DNA of 64,000 nt. Origin: Pseudomonadota bacterium (GTDB lineage: Bacteria; Myxococcota_A; Polyangia; Polyangiales; Polyangiaceae). This document shows, piece by piece, positions 1 to 12,852 of the stretch (position 1 is the stretch's first letter; each line of letters starts with the position of its first letter). The stretch spans positions 1 to 64,000 of the forward strand of contig JAEYVE010000296.1 of NCBI GenBank assembly GCA_023432025.1, written 5' to 3'. The notes under the pieces were generated by a model, which worked only from the letters and a program-made list of their open reading frames with translations, searched no databases and had not been told where the DNA came from. Both the position numbers and the translations under genes were made by a program.

Positions 1-147
1 AACCCCGGTAAGCCCTTCCCGGGCAACGTCATCCTCCAGGTGGATCACCGTGTTCCTGCGCTGGTCGTGAAGAGCGTGTTTCAGACCGCGGCTTTCTCCG
101 GTTATCCGGCGGTGAGCTTCATGGTCAGCAAGATCGGCAAGGAATGA
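1..147 (+). CDS. ExbD/TolR-like biopolymer transport protein, C-terminal part
   Basis: The window opens inside a gene; 48 codons remain before the TGA. The residues run GNVILQVDHRVPALVVKSVF and then GYPAVSFMVSK. This resembles the periplasmic C-terminal half of ExbD/TolR proteins, where a conserved D sits in a 'vil..D..vp...v..v...a...G...v.f.v' pattern. ExbD/TolR works with ExbB/TolQ in proton-driven energising of outer-membrane processes. The membrane segment and catalytic Asp lie upstream of the window, so the family call rests on this short tail only. A stem-loop follows at 191-226. Confidence 0.55.
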   Translation, partial: NPGKPFPGNVILQVDHRVPALVVKSVFQTAAFSGYPAVSFMVSKIGKE

Positions 148-190
148 GCCGGTAGAGGCTCGGAGTTTTCCGAGGCTCGAGTTTGACTGG

Positions 191-226
191 ATGGGCGCCG
201 AAGAAGCGAAGCTTCTTGGGCGCTTT
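191..226 (+). terminator. stem-loop after the ExbD-like gene
   Basis: GCGCC-GAAGAAGC and GCTTCTT-GGGCGC form a long, slightly imperfect stem around a GAA loop, followed by TTT. It sits 44 bases after the stop of the upstream gene and looks like an intrinsic terminator with a short T-run. A smaller stem (CTCGGA/TCCGAG) precedes it at about 161-176. Confidence 0.5.
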
Positions 227-1352
227 CCGCATGTGACCATCGCTCGTTCTACGGAGCTCTTGATGGTGCCCTTTCGACGAGCCTGCTCGGCGCCTTCTGA
301 CGCCGATGAGCTTGCTTCGTCCTTCCGCCTTGGTGCTCGGCTGGCGTCCGGTCCAGGTTCGAAATAGAAAGCCCCTTCGTCATGGCAGATCATCGCCCCG
401 GCCTTCCGTCGCTCAACGAGGCGCGCGCCGAGCGCAAACGACAGCTTGCGACCGGCCGCGCCAAGGTGGCGGGTTTTCCTCCTCACTTGGTGCTCTGGGC
501 GTTCGTGATCTTGGGCACGGCGGGGGTGCTGTACTACCGAAACTCGCAAACGGAGCTCGAGCGCGACCGGAACGCGTTGATGGCGAAACAACGAGCGGTG
601 GCGGCGCTCTTGGGACCCAAGCTCTTCCCCATTCGCGACAAGGTGGAGTCCGCGGCGAAGGAGCTGAGCGGTGACTACCCCGGGGATTTCGTAGCGCCTG
701 GCCAGGATTTGGAGCGCTTGGCGGAGACGCCCTCCGTGTACTTGCGGTTGCGGCAGGAGGACGCGTCGGACGTCGAGAAGCTGCGCAAGGCGGCGACGGC
801 TTCGCTTCGGGACGGGTTCACGTCTTGCCTCTATCGTGATCCGCACGCCGCGGTGCCCGCCTCCGGGACGACGTGCCGGCTGAGCGCGGATTGTCAGCCT
901 GGGGAGCTTTGCACCGAGTACAACGTGTGTCAGCGGCCCACGCAGCCGTTCAACATGCGGCTCGTGTATCGAGCGCTCCACGTGCTTTCGTCCAAGTGGA
1001 CGGACGAAGTCCATCAAGCACGCAACGAGTTGGCTATCGACGCCTACGACGGAGGGCTCGAGAGCGTGACGCGCGTCGATGTGCCGGCGGCCATCGAGGT
1101 GTTTCAACGCTCGAAGCTGGTGACCGTCGTGGTGGACGAGCCGCCGAAGGAAGGTTTGCCGGCGGCCATCGAGGGTGCGGACGAGTCCGACGCCGAGCGT
1201 GTCCAGCGCAGCCAGCACATGGCGCGCGTCGGTATTTGGGACGTCAAGAGCGGACAGCTGCTCCTGCGTCTGCGCACCGAAGCGGCAGGCCAGCTGCACG
1301 ACGTGGGACGGCGCGCATCGCAGGATCCGGCGGCGCTCGCCGCGCGGCAACG

Positions 1353-5018
<3,666 letters not shown>

Positions 5019-5114
5019 AGCGCGCCCGGTCGCCGGGGGGGAGCTTCAGTTGCGGGGTTGGAGGCGTGCGGACGAAGGTGCGTAGGGCAGTGTCCTTGTG
5101 ATAGCAGTGGGAAA

Positions 5115-7169
5115 ATGCATGGCGTCGGCTTCGTCGAGGATCTCGCCCACGTGCTGGGCGTGGCGGCGGTCATCGGCGTCTTGTTTCGGCTGCTCCACCA
5201 GCCAAGCGTGCTCGGCTACCTCATCGCCGGCTTGTTCGTCGGGCCGTACCTGCCGACGCCCGTCTTCGCGAACCCCGAGCGCGTGCACGCCCTGAGCGAG
5301 TTCGGCGTCATCCTGGTGATGTTCGCGGTGGGGCTCGAGTTTCGTCTGTCGAGGTTCATGAAGGTGCTGCCGGTTTCCGGCGTGACCGGGGCGATTCAGA
5401 TCGGCGCCTTGCTTTGGATTGGCTTCGCCGTCGGCAAGGAGCTCGGGTGGTCGGACGTCGAGGCGCTGTTCTTGGGCGCGTGCGTCTGCATTTCGAGCAC
5501 GATGGTCGTGAGCAAGATCCTGGATCAGGAGCCGATTCCGCAGGACGCGCGTCGCTTCGTGTTCGGTGTCTTGGTGGTTCAAGACGTGGCGGCCATTGCG
5601 CTCATCGCCGTGATGACGGCCGTGACGCGCGGGGCCGGCGCTTCCTTTCTGAGCGTGCTGACGACGCTGGGCAAGCTTCTTCTGGTGCTCTCGACGCTCA
5701 TCGCGGTGGGCATGTTCTTCGTGCCGCGTCTCGTGCGTCTTTTGGTACGCCTGAAGAGCCCGGAGACGCTCGTGGTGGGCGCGACGGGTCTCTGCTTTTG
5801 TGCGGCGCTGCTGGTTCACGAGCTCGGCTATTCCGTCGCCCTCGGCGCGTTCATCGCCGGAGTTTTGGTGGCGGAGTCCGGCATGGGGCAAAAGGTCGAG
5901 CATTCGATCGGCGCTCTGCGGGACACGTTCGCGGCCGTGTTTTTCGTGTCGGTGGGCATGAGCGTGGATCCGCGCGTTGCGCTCGCGAACCTGCCTACGG
6001 CCGGCATCATTCTGGTCATCGTCGTCGTGGGGCAATTGGTCAGCGTGAGCGTGGCGGGCATCCTGACGGGCAGCGGCGTGCGTCGTTCCGTCACCGCGGG
6101 CCTCACCCTCGGACAAATTGGCGAGTTCGCCTTCATCTTGGCGGCTATTGGCGCCAGCGCGCGCGTCGTGCGGCCGGAGCTGTCCCCCATTCTGGTCACC
6201 GTGGCCGTCTTCTCCACGTTTACGACTTCGCTCCTGCTCAAGCAGCGGGACCGCGTCGTGCGCGCGGTGGACAGCCTCTTGCCGGCGCGGGTAACTCATT
6301 TGCTCGCTCTGTACGAGGTGTGGTTCGAGGAGCTTCGTTCACGTTCTTCCAAAGACGACTCGCCGATGCGTCGTGCGGTCCGCGCCATTTTGTTGGACTT
6401 GGTTGGCATCGTCGTCATTGCGCTGGTGTGGAAGACGTGGGCTCCGGAAATTCGCCAGACCGTGACCGAGCTGTTGGGGCTACCCCCGAAGCGCGCCCGC
6501 GTGGTCGGCGCGACCGCGGTGCTTCTGGCCATCGTGCCCTTTTTGGTGGCCATGACGCTCAGCGCGCGCAAACTCACGCTCTTGGCGGCGCACAGAGCGC
6601 TGGGGACCGAGGCGCCGCTCCATGCGCGGGCCCTCTTGCGCGCGTCGGTCGCGCTCCTCGTCGTTCTGTGCATCGGCGCGCCGGCGGGGGCCGTGCTGCG
6701 ACCGCTCTTGGGGTTGCCGCGTGTTTGGCCCGTGCTCATGGTGGCGTTTTGCATCGCCGGCGCGGTCGCTTGGTACGAGGCGGGCAAGCTGGATGGCGAC
6801 ATCCAGTCCGGCGGAGAAATCCTCGTCCGCGCCATCGCCAAGCAGGGCCTGCCCGATCATCAGCCCAAAGAGCGCAGCTCTCTCCTGCCTGGCCTCGCTC
6901 GCATGAGCGAGGTGACGTTGACCACGGGTGCAGCTGCGCTCGGGAAGACCTTGGCGGAGCTCCGTCTACGCACGGTGACCGGGGCCAACGTCATCGCCTT
7001 GCGTCGCGCGGACCAAACCGTCGTCATGCCGGTGGGCACGGAGGTGCTCGAGGCGGGCGATACTTTGTATCTCGCCGGTACGCGGGCCGACCAACGCACG
7101 GCCGAGGGCTATCTCGTGGACGGAAGCGTCCCGGAGGCGCGCTCGGAAACCGACCAAGAACTGGGCTGA
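5115..7169 (+). CDS. Kef-type cation/proton antiporter (CPA2) with TrkA-C domain
   Basis: 684 aa from the ATG at 5115. An upstream extension in the same frame is Cys-rich and unlike the family. The first ~390 residues form a CPA2 Na+/H+ exchanger fold of about 12 membrane segments, starting HVLGVAAVIGVLFRLLHQPS and including GVILVMFAVGLEFRL. A second hydrophobic block spans about residues 440-560. Residues about 598-675 resemble a TrkA-C (RCK-C) regulatory domain. No NAD-binding KTN domain is present, so glutathione gating as in KefC is not expected. It is divergent from the 5-oxoprolinase gene with about 100 bases between the starts. Confidence 0.85.
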   Translation: MHGVGFVEDLAHVLGVAAVIGVLFRLLHQPSVLGYLIAGLFVGPYLPTPVFANPERVHALSEFGVILVMFAVGLEFRLSRFMKVLPVSGVTGAIQIGALLWIGFAVGKELGWSDVEALFLGACVCISSTMVVSKILDQEPIPQDARRFVFGVLVVQDVAAIALIAVMTAVTRGAGASFLSVLTTLGKLLLVLSTLIAVGMFFVPRLVRLLVRLKSPETLVVGATGLCFCAALLVHELGYSVALGAFIAGVLVAESGMGQKVEHSIGALRDTFAAVFFVSVGMSVDPRVALANLPTAGIILVIVVVGQLVSVSVAGILTGSGVRRSVTAGLTLGQIGEFAFILAAIGASARVVRPELSPILVTVAVFSTFTTSLLLKQRDRVVRAVDSLLPARVTHLLALYEVWFEELRSRSSKDDSPMRRAVRAILLDLVGIVVIALVWKTWAPEIRQTVTELLGLPPKRARVVGATAVLLAIVPFLVAMTLSARKLTLLAAHRALGTEAPLHARALLRASVALLVVLCIGAPAGAVLRPLLGLPRVWPVLMVAFCIAGAVAWYEAGKLDGDIQSGGEILVRAIAKQGLPDHQPKERSSLLPGLARMSEVTLTTGAAALGKTLAELRLRTVTGANVIALRRADQTVVMPVGTEVLEAGDTLYLAGTRADQRTAEGYLVDGSVPEARSETDQELG

Positions 7170-7233
7170 GCGTGGGCGCTGCGCTTTTGCGGCGCGACGC
7201 CTTTCACGAGACGTGTGTCTTGGACGCGGCGTG

Positions 7234-7259
7234 CGGCGCCGCACTTTCGTGCGGCGCCG
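7234..7259. terminator. 11-bp perfect stem-loop between convergent genes
   Basis: CGGCGCCGCAC-TTTC-GTGCGGCGCCG forms a perfect 11-bp stem with a four-base loop in the 179-base gap between the Kef-type gene and ettA, which converge here. There is no T-run. It may be a factor-assisted or bidirectional terminator. Confidence 0.4.
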
Positions 7260-7300
7260 TGCTCTGCCGTGGCGCGAGCGCCGTGCTCTGCCGTGGCGCG
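7254..7300. repeat. two 23-bp direct repeats
   Basis: GCGCCGTGCTCTGCCGTGGCGCG occurs at 7254-7276 and again at 7278-7300 (period 24). The repeats lie just before a copy of the dispersed CGGTGCTCCCGCA core, present in reverse orientation at 7312-7326. Confidence 0.75.
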
Positions 7301-7311
7301 GCTTTGTCGTA

Positions 7312-7326
7312 GTGCGGGAGCACCGG
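7312..7326 (-). repeat. dispersed repeat core, copy 1
   Basis: GTGCGGGAGCACCGG on the plus strand is the reverse complement of CCGGTGCTCCCGCAC. The 13-base core CGGTGCTCCCGCA recurs at five other places in the window. This copy lies in the intergenic space between the Kef-type gene and ettA. Confidence 0.6.
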
Positions 7327-7348
7327 GCTGGGCCGGGCTCTGCCGCCC

Positions 7349-9025
<1,677 letters not shown>

Positions 9026-9185
9026 GCGCGGAAGCTAGGGCGCCGATCGGCCCACCGCCAGGGTGCGCGCCGGTGGGTCGATTCTCCGCGGCCGATGCTG
9101 GCGGACGGGGCCGTGATTCGGTGGCCACGGCCTGCGGCAACGTGTCGCATTCTGGAGCACGCCGAGCCGAGGTAGAGGGGCCGCC

Positions 9186-9491
9186 ATGCTCATCCGCATC
9201 AGCTCTGCACTGTTTCTCGCCCTGGCCGTCATCGGAACGGCTTGTGGCTCCGACGAGGACGACGACAATCACGGCGGTCACGGGGCCACGGACCCCGACT
9301 GCGCCGCCATTGGCGAAGTGTGTACGCACGACGTGCACACGGAGCTCGCTGCCGAGTGCCATGAAATTTACCACGACAACGCCGCCGCCGAGTGCAGCGC
9401 GCGCAAGGCAGAGTGCGTGAGCCACTGCGTGGAAGCCGCGGGCCTCGGCGGAGCCGGTGGTGCCGGCGGCGCCGGTGGCGAGCACGGCTGA
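9186..9491 (+). CDS. small Cys/His/Asp-rich lipoprotein
   Basis: A 101-aa protein with a lipoprotein signal peptide (LAVIGTACGS; lipidated Cys at about residue 20). The mature part starts with an acidic and His-rich stretch (DEDDDNHGGHG), then six further Cys residues spaced among several His, and ends in a GGAGGAGGAGG tail. The Cys/His/Asp content suggests metal binding or a disulfide-knotted fold, but I recognise no family. An AGGGG ribosome binding site lies upstream. It is divergent from ettA. A strong terminator follows at once. Confidence 0.75.
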   Translation: MLIRISSALFLALAVIGTACGSDEDDDNHGGHGATDPDCAAIGEVCTHDVHTELAAECHEIYHDNAAAECSARKAECVSHCVEAAGLGGAGGAGGAGGEHG

Positions 9492-9496
9492 CGCAG

Positions 9497-9548
9497 AAGG
9501 CCCTCGGGGCGGCGACTCCAAGGAGTGTGCCGCAGCCGAGGGCCTTTT
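9497..9548 (+). terminator. intrinsic terminator between convergent genes
   Basis: AAGGCCCTCGG (9497-9507) pairs with CCGAGGGCCTT (9536-9546), and inner GGCGGC/GCCGC pairing extends the stem; TTCC follows. It ends the small lipoprotein gene and may also stop transcription from the convergent MYXO-CTERM gene. Confidence 0.7.
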
Positions 9549-9584
9549 CCTGTCGGAAGCCGCGCTGGGGAGCGCGGGTCTCGA

Positions 9585-10556
9585 TCAGCGCGTGCGACGT
9601 CGGCGTGTCATGCCGAACGCCAGCGGGGTGAGCCAGAGCAAGGACGTCATCCAGCTGCCGCTCGAGGCGCCGAGCGCGGGGGCCACGGAGCAACCTCCCG
9701 AGTCACTTTCCCCGCTCGAGCTGCTTGCATTGGCGTCGTTCGTGGGGCCCTTGCTGGTGGGAGGCTGAGACGCCCCGCCGGGCGCCCCTTCGGAGACTTC
9801 GGCGTCGCCTCTGGAACCCGAGCCAGAAATGAACTCGCCCAGTTCGTTGGGCAAGCAGTGCCCGACCGTTTCAACGGGGGCGGGGGTGCAATCGGGCGGC
9901 AGGGTGCCGTCATCGACCGGCCGTTCGGGGACATCCGAGCTGGAGCCGCTCCCGGAATCCGGCAGGGTGGGTTCCAGCGGAGCGGGCCCTGCACAGTCTC
10001 CCCCTCCGCTGCTGGAGAAGAAGCAGCTCCAGTCGCTCGGACACTCCGAGCTCTCCTCGCAAGTGATGGTGCGGGGTTGGCACGCGCGCACCGTGGTCGG
10101 TTCACAGTCGAAACAGCCGACGTCGTAGGTTTGCTCGACGCACTCGAACTCGCGCGGGCAATCGTCGTCGTTGGTGCAGGAAGCCGTGGTGAAGCCGCAG
10201 TACTTGGGTGCGTCGGGGTCAGGCTCACTGCAGCCTTCGCCGTCGGGTCCGGACCAACACACGCCCGAGTTGGAGCTTTCGCACGTCAGGTACTCCCCAC
10301 ATTGCTCGTCGTTCGTGCACGGGACGGGCGCCTTTTCGCAGTAGCCAACTTCGTCCAGGACGGCGTCTTGGGGCGTGCACTCGCTGTCCGGACCGGCGTC
10401 ACAACCAGGGCTGCTGGCGCCCTTCACGCAGTGGTACCCGGTTTCGCACTCTTCGTTCTTGCTACAGCTGCTTTGCGCTGCGGCGGACGAGGCCCAACCA
10501 GTGAAAGCAAGGGCGCAGGCGAGGGCGACAGAAGACAGGATGGTGCGTGAGTGCAT
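9585..10556 (-). CDS. secreted Cys-rich protein with MYXO-CTERM-type tail
   Basis: 323 aa from the ATG at 10556, chosen because CTGGAGG stands just upstream and a clear Sec signal peptide follows (MHSRTILSSVALACALAFTG, cleavage near AAAQS). The same frame stays open for another 425 codons, but that part is Ser/Arg/Ala-rich and overlaps another gene. The mature protein has repeated Cys units of the type C.N...C......C. The C-terminus has a Gly-Cys-Ser site, a hydrophobic segment and a terminal RRRR cluster, the layout of MYXO-CTERM sorting signals that anchor proteins at the cell surface in myxobacteria. Function unknown. Confidence 0.8.
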   Translation of the reverse strand: MHSRTILSSVALACALAFTGWASSAAAQSSCSKNEECETGYHCVKGASSPGCDAGPDSECTPQDAVLDEVGYCEKAPVPCTNDEQCGEYLTCESSNSGVCWSGPDGEGCSEPDPDAPKYCGFTTASCTNDDDCPREFECVEQTYDVGCFDCEPTTVRACQPRTITCEESSECPSDWSCFFSSSGGGDCAGPAPLEPTLPDSGSGSSSDVPERPVDDGTLPPDCTPAPVETVGHCLPNELGEFISGSGSRGDAEVSEGAPGGASQPPTSKGPTNDANASSSSGESDSGGCSVAPALGASSGSWMTSLLWLTPLAFGMTRRRRTR

Positions 10557-10721
10557 GGGGCCTCCAGACGAGTTTCCCCATTGTAAGCAAGAGCGGGGCC
10601 AGACGAGCGAGCAACGAGGAAAGTCGTGAAAATTGCCGTTGGATGCCTGAGCCGCTTTCGGGAGCCTGCCCCACGACGGACGGGATGGTCTGAGGAGGGC
10701 CCGACACCCGGATCCGGACTT

Positions 10722-10739
10722 TGTGCCAAGACTGGCACA
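10722..10739. promoter_or_regulatory. 18-bp perfect dyad, candidate operator
   Basis: TGTGCCA-AGAC-TGGCACA is a perfect inverted repeat with 7-bp arms. It lies in the 268-base gap between two minus-strand genes, about 166 bases upstream of the MYXO-CTERM gene start. TGGCAC resembles a sigma-54 -24 element, but no -12 GC element stands at the right distance on either strand. A dimeric repressor or activator site fits better. Confidence 0.35.
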
Positions 10740-10824
10740 CCCTGGGGGCTGACCCACGGGGTGGGGGGGTGAGTGGACGACGCCGTTCGAGGCCGCCACG
10801 TGGTCCGATGGCCAGCGCTCCGCG

Positions 10825-12852
10825 CTACGGTGAGTGTCCGTCGACGCGAAGCTGAAAGAGAAAGTAGGGGGGCAGGCAGACGCCCTCTTGCGGACGCTGC
10901 GCGTCGGCCAAAGCGCAGATGTAGTCGTCGCGACACGGCGCGCTGCGTGAGCACGCGCGCAGCCCCGCGAGCCGTACGTGCTCCCCGAGGCACGCCGGGA
11001 AGGGCTCGCCCCGCGCCAGGCACGCGTTGAACGGGGCGAGCACGGCGAGGGGACCGCAGCGCGCGTCGGGGTGACCGTCGCCGCATTCGCCCGTGCACAT
11101 GCCGCCGGGGAAGCCCACTTCGTTCGAGTTGCAGACGAGTCCCGCGCCGCACGCGGTGCGAGTGAGGCGCGCTCGGTCGAGACGCGGATCGAGCGTGGAT
11201 TCGACGGAGCCCACCTCACACGGATCGCCCACCGACGGCTCCGCGGGGAGACAAGTGCCGACCCAAGCTCGCTCTGCGCGCGGCGCGTCGTACGGCGCGC
11301 AACGCAACCCCTCGTCGCAGCCCCAGTCCGAAAAGCTCGTGTCGCCGAGGCCGCAGCGCGCGCCATAACCTGCGTAGCTCGAACGCTCTGCGGGTGGGCG
11401 AAAGACGTCCGCGGGCCGTCCCTGCGCGAGCGCGTGCGTGAACGCCGCGCGGCGCGTGAGCTCCTCTTCGACGTGCGGGGAGAACGCGCCCACGAGCGCG
11501 TTGCCGAGCGCGGTGGACTCGGCATCTTGGCCGAGCCAGTGAAAGCCGGCGACCGAACGGCTTTGGTGACAGCCCTGGCAGCTGAGATCATCGAGGCGCC
11601 GGAGGAGCCCAGGGACGGAGCGGACGACGCGGCGCTCGCCTTCCGCGAGCGACAGACTTTCGAGAGCGGCGAGCTCGGTGGCGAGCGCGCTTTGGAAGGG
11701 ACGGTTTTCGAGGCGCGCCGAGCCGTGGGGGGACACGCTGCGCGCGCGTGTCGCGGAGAACCGCTCGGGGAGGCGAGCGGTGCCTTCGTCGATGGCGTCG
11801 AGGTTTTCGCCGATCCAGCGGACCAGCTCGCCACGTAGCGCGGGGCTCTTTCGCAGCCGGGTGACGTCCGGCGTGTTTTCGAGCGGGCGAGGAACGAAGG
11901 TGGTTTGCGCCGCGTCCCACGCGAACGCGAGCAGCACGTACTCCGCGTGCCCCGCCAGATCCGGGCGCACGGTGGAAGGCCAACGTACGGTCTGCGTGTT
12001 GACGGCGAGCTGGTGCAGGCGCTCTGCGTCGAGCCTGCTCGTTGCGAGCGGGCCGCGGAGCAGCGCCTCCGCCTGGCGCTCTGGTGAGTCCTCCTCCAGT
12101 TGCCACGCGCGCGCCGCCGCTCCGCAGGTTTCTTCGAGGGAAGCCCCCGCCGAGCGTGGTGGCCCGAGGTACTCGAGCACCAGCGTCATCGGCAGCCGCG
12201 AGTGTACGACGCTGCCTCGCGTGGTGGCTTCGTACGCCAGCCGGTAGACGAGCCGTACTTCGCCGCAGGAGTCCGCGTGAAAGGGCGCGCGGTCCAAGCG
12301 ACTCACCACGCCCACGAGCTCGACGTGAGCGTTCGGTGAGTGAAGCCAACGCGCGTCGAACAAACGGTGGCTGAAGCGCGCCACGCTGACGCCCGCGGCG
12401 GGATCCGCGCGCTGGATGGCCGCGAGCTCCCGGACGAGGGGCTCCGTGACCGCGCTCCACGCCGCGGGGAGCGCCGTCACGTGACTTCGCGGGGCGCCAT
12501 CATGGGCAGGGGAAGCCGGGGCGTTTCGTGCGGCCAGCGCAGCGAGGCGCTCGGCGAAGCCGAGCCCGCGGCGCTCGAGCTCCGCGAGCACCTTCGGATC
12601 GCTGACGGCGACGCGCGGCTGGCGCTCGGTGGGGACGATGTTGCGCTCGTTCGGCGCGCTTGGGCGGACTGCGCCGGAATGCGGGAGCACCGGACCCTGG
12701 GGCGCTTCGCCGCCCCCGAAAACCTGGTTCGAGGCGTGAGACGTCGCGCGCGCCGCGCCGATTTCGACGCGTGGCTCGCTCGCGCTGCAGCCGGCAAGGA
12801 GCGCGACGGCGAGCCACGTGAGCGCGCACCACGCCGCGCTCTTTGGCGTCAC
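10825..12852 (-). CDS. lipoprotein with one CxxCH motif and Cys-rich C-terminus
   Basis: 675 aa, starting GTG at 12852, which overlaps the clpA stop as GTGA. The signal peptide ends in a lipobox (LAVALLAGCSA). The middle region is alpha/beta-like with no family I recognise. Near residue 445 stands LSCQGCHQSRS, a single CxxCH c-type haem motif. From about residue 505 the protein carries many Cys residues in spaced pairs, as in other secreted Myxococcota proteins. It is presumably an outer-membrane or periplasmic lipoprotein. Translational coupling to clpA is odd for an exported product. One copy of a dispersed repeat lies in its N-terminal coding region. Confidence 0.75.
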   Translation of the reverse strand: MTPKSAAWCALTWLAVALLAGCSASEPRVEIGAARATSHASNQVFGGGEAPQGPVLPHSGAVRPSAPNERNIVPTERQPRVAVSDPKVLAELERRGLGFAERLAALAARNAPASPAHDGAPRSHVTALPAAWSAVTEPLVRELAAIQRADPAAGVSVARFSHRLFDARWLHSPNAHVELVGVVSRLDRAPFHADSCGEVRLVYRLAYEATTRGSVVHSRLPMTLVLEYLGPPRSAGASLEETCGAAARAWQLEEDSPERQAEALLRGPLATSRLDAERLHQLAVNTQTVRWPSTVRPDLAGHAEYVLLAFAWDAAQTTFVPRPLENTPDVTRLRKSPALRGELVRWIGENLDAIDEGTARLPERFSATRARSVSPHGSARLENRPFQSALATELAALESLSLAEGERRVVRSVPGLLRRLDDLSCQGCHQSRSVAGFHWLGQDAESTALGNALVGAFSPHVEEELTRRAAFTHALAQGRPADVFRPPAERSSYAGYGARCGLGDTSFSDWGCDEGLRCAPYDAPRAERAWVGTCLPAEPSVGDPCEVGSVESTLDPRLDRARLTRTACGAGLVCNSNEVGFPGGMCTGECGDGHPDARCGPLAVLAPFNACLARGEPFPACLGEHVRLAGLRACSRSAPCRDDYICALADAQRPQEGVCLPPYFLFQLRVDGHSP
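12674..12693 (-). repeat. dispersed repeat core, copy 2, inside a gene
   Basis: On the minus strand this reads CCGGTGCTCCCGCATTCCGG. It matches the intergenic repeats at 37711-37730 and 37756-37775 in 18 of 20 positions. Here it encodes PVLPHSG in the low-complexity segment just after the lipoprotein signal peptide, so the repeat has been accommodated in frame. Confidence 0.6.

Noticed and set aside
10722..10739. sigma-54 promoter
   Set aside because: TGGCAC is present on both strands, but no GC dinucleotide of a -12 element with suitable context follows at the right spacing.
10557..11834. 425-codon minus-strand extension of the MYXO-CTERM gene frame
   Set aside because: Composition is Ser/Arg/Ala-rich and low complexity, it overlaps the lipoprotein gene in another frame, and a clear signal peptide with a ribosome binding site starts at 10556.
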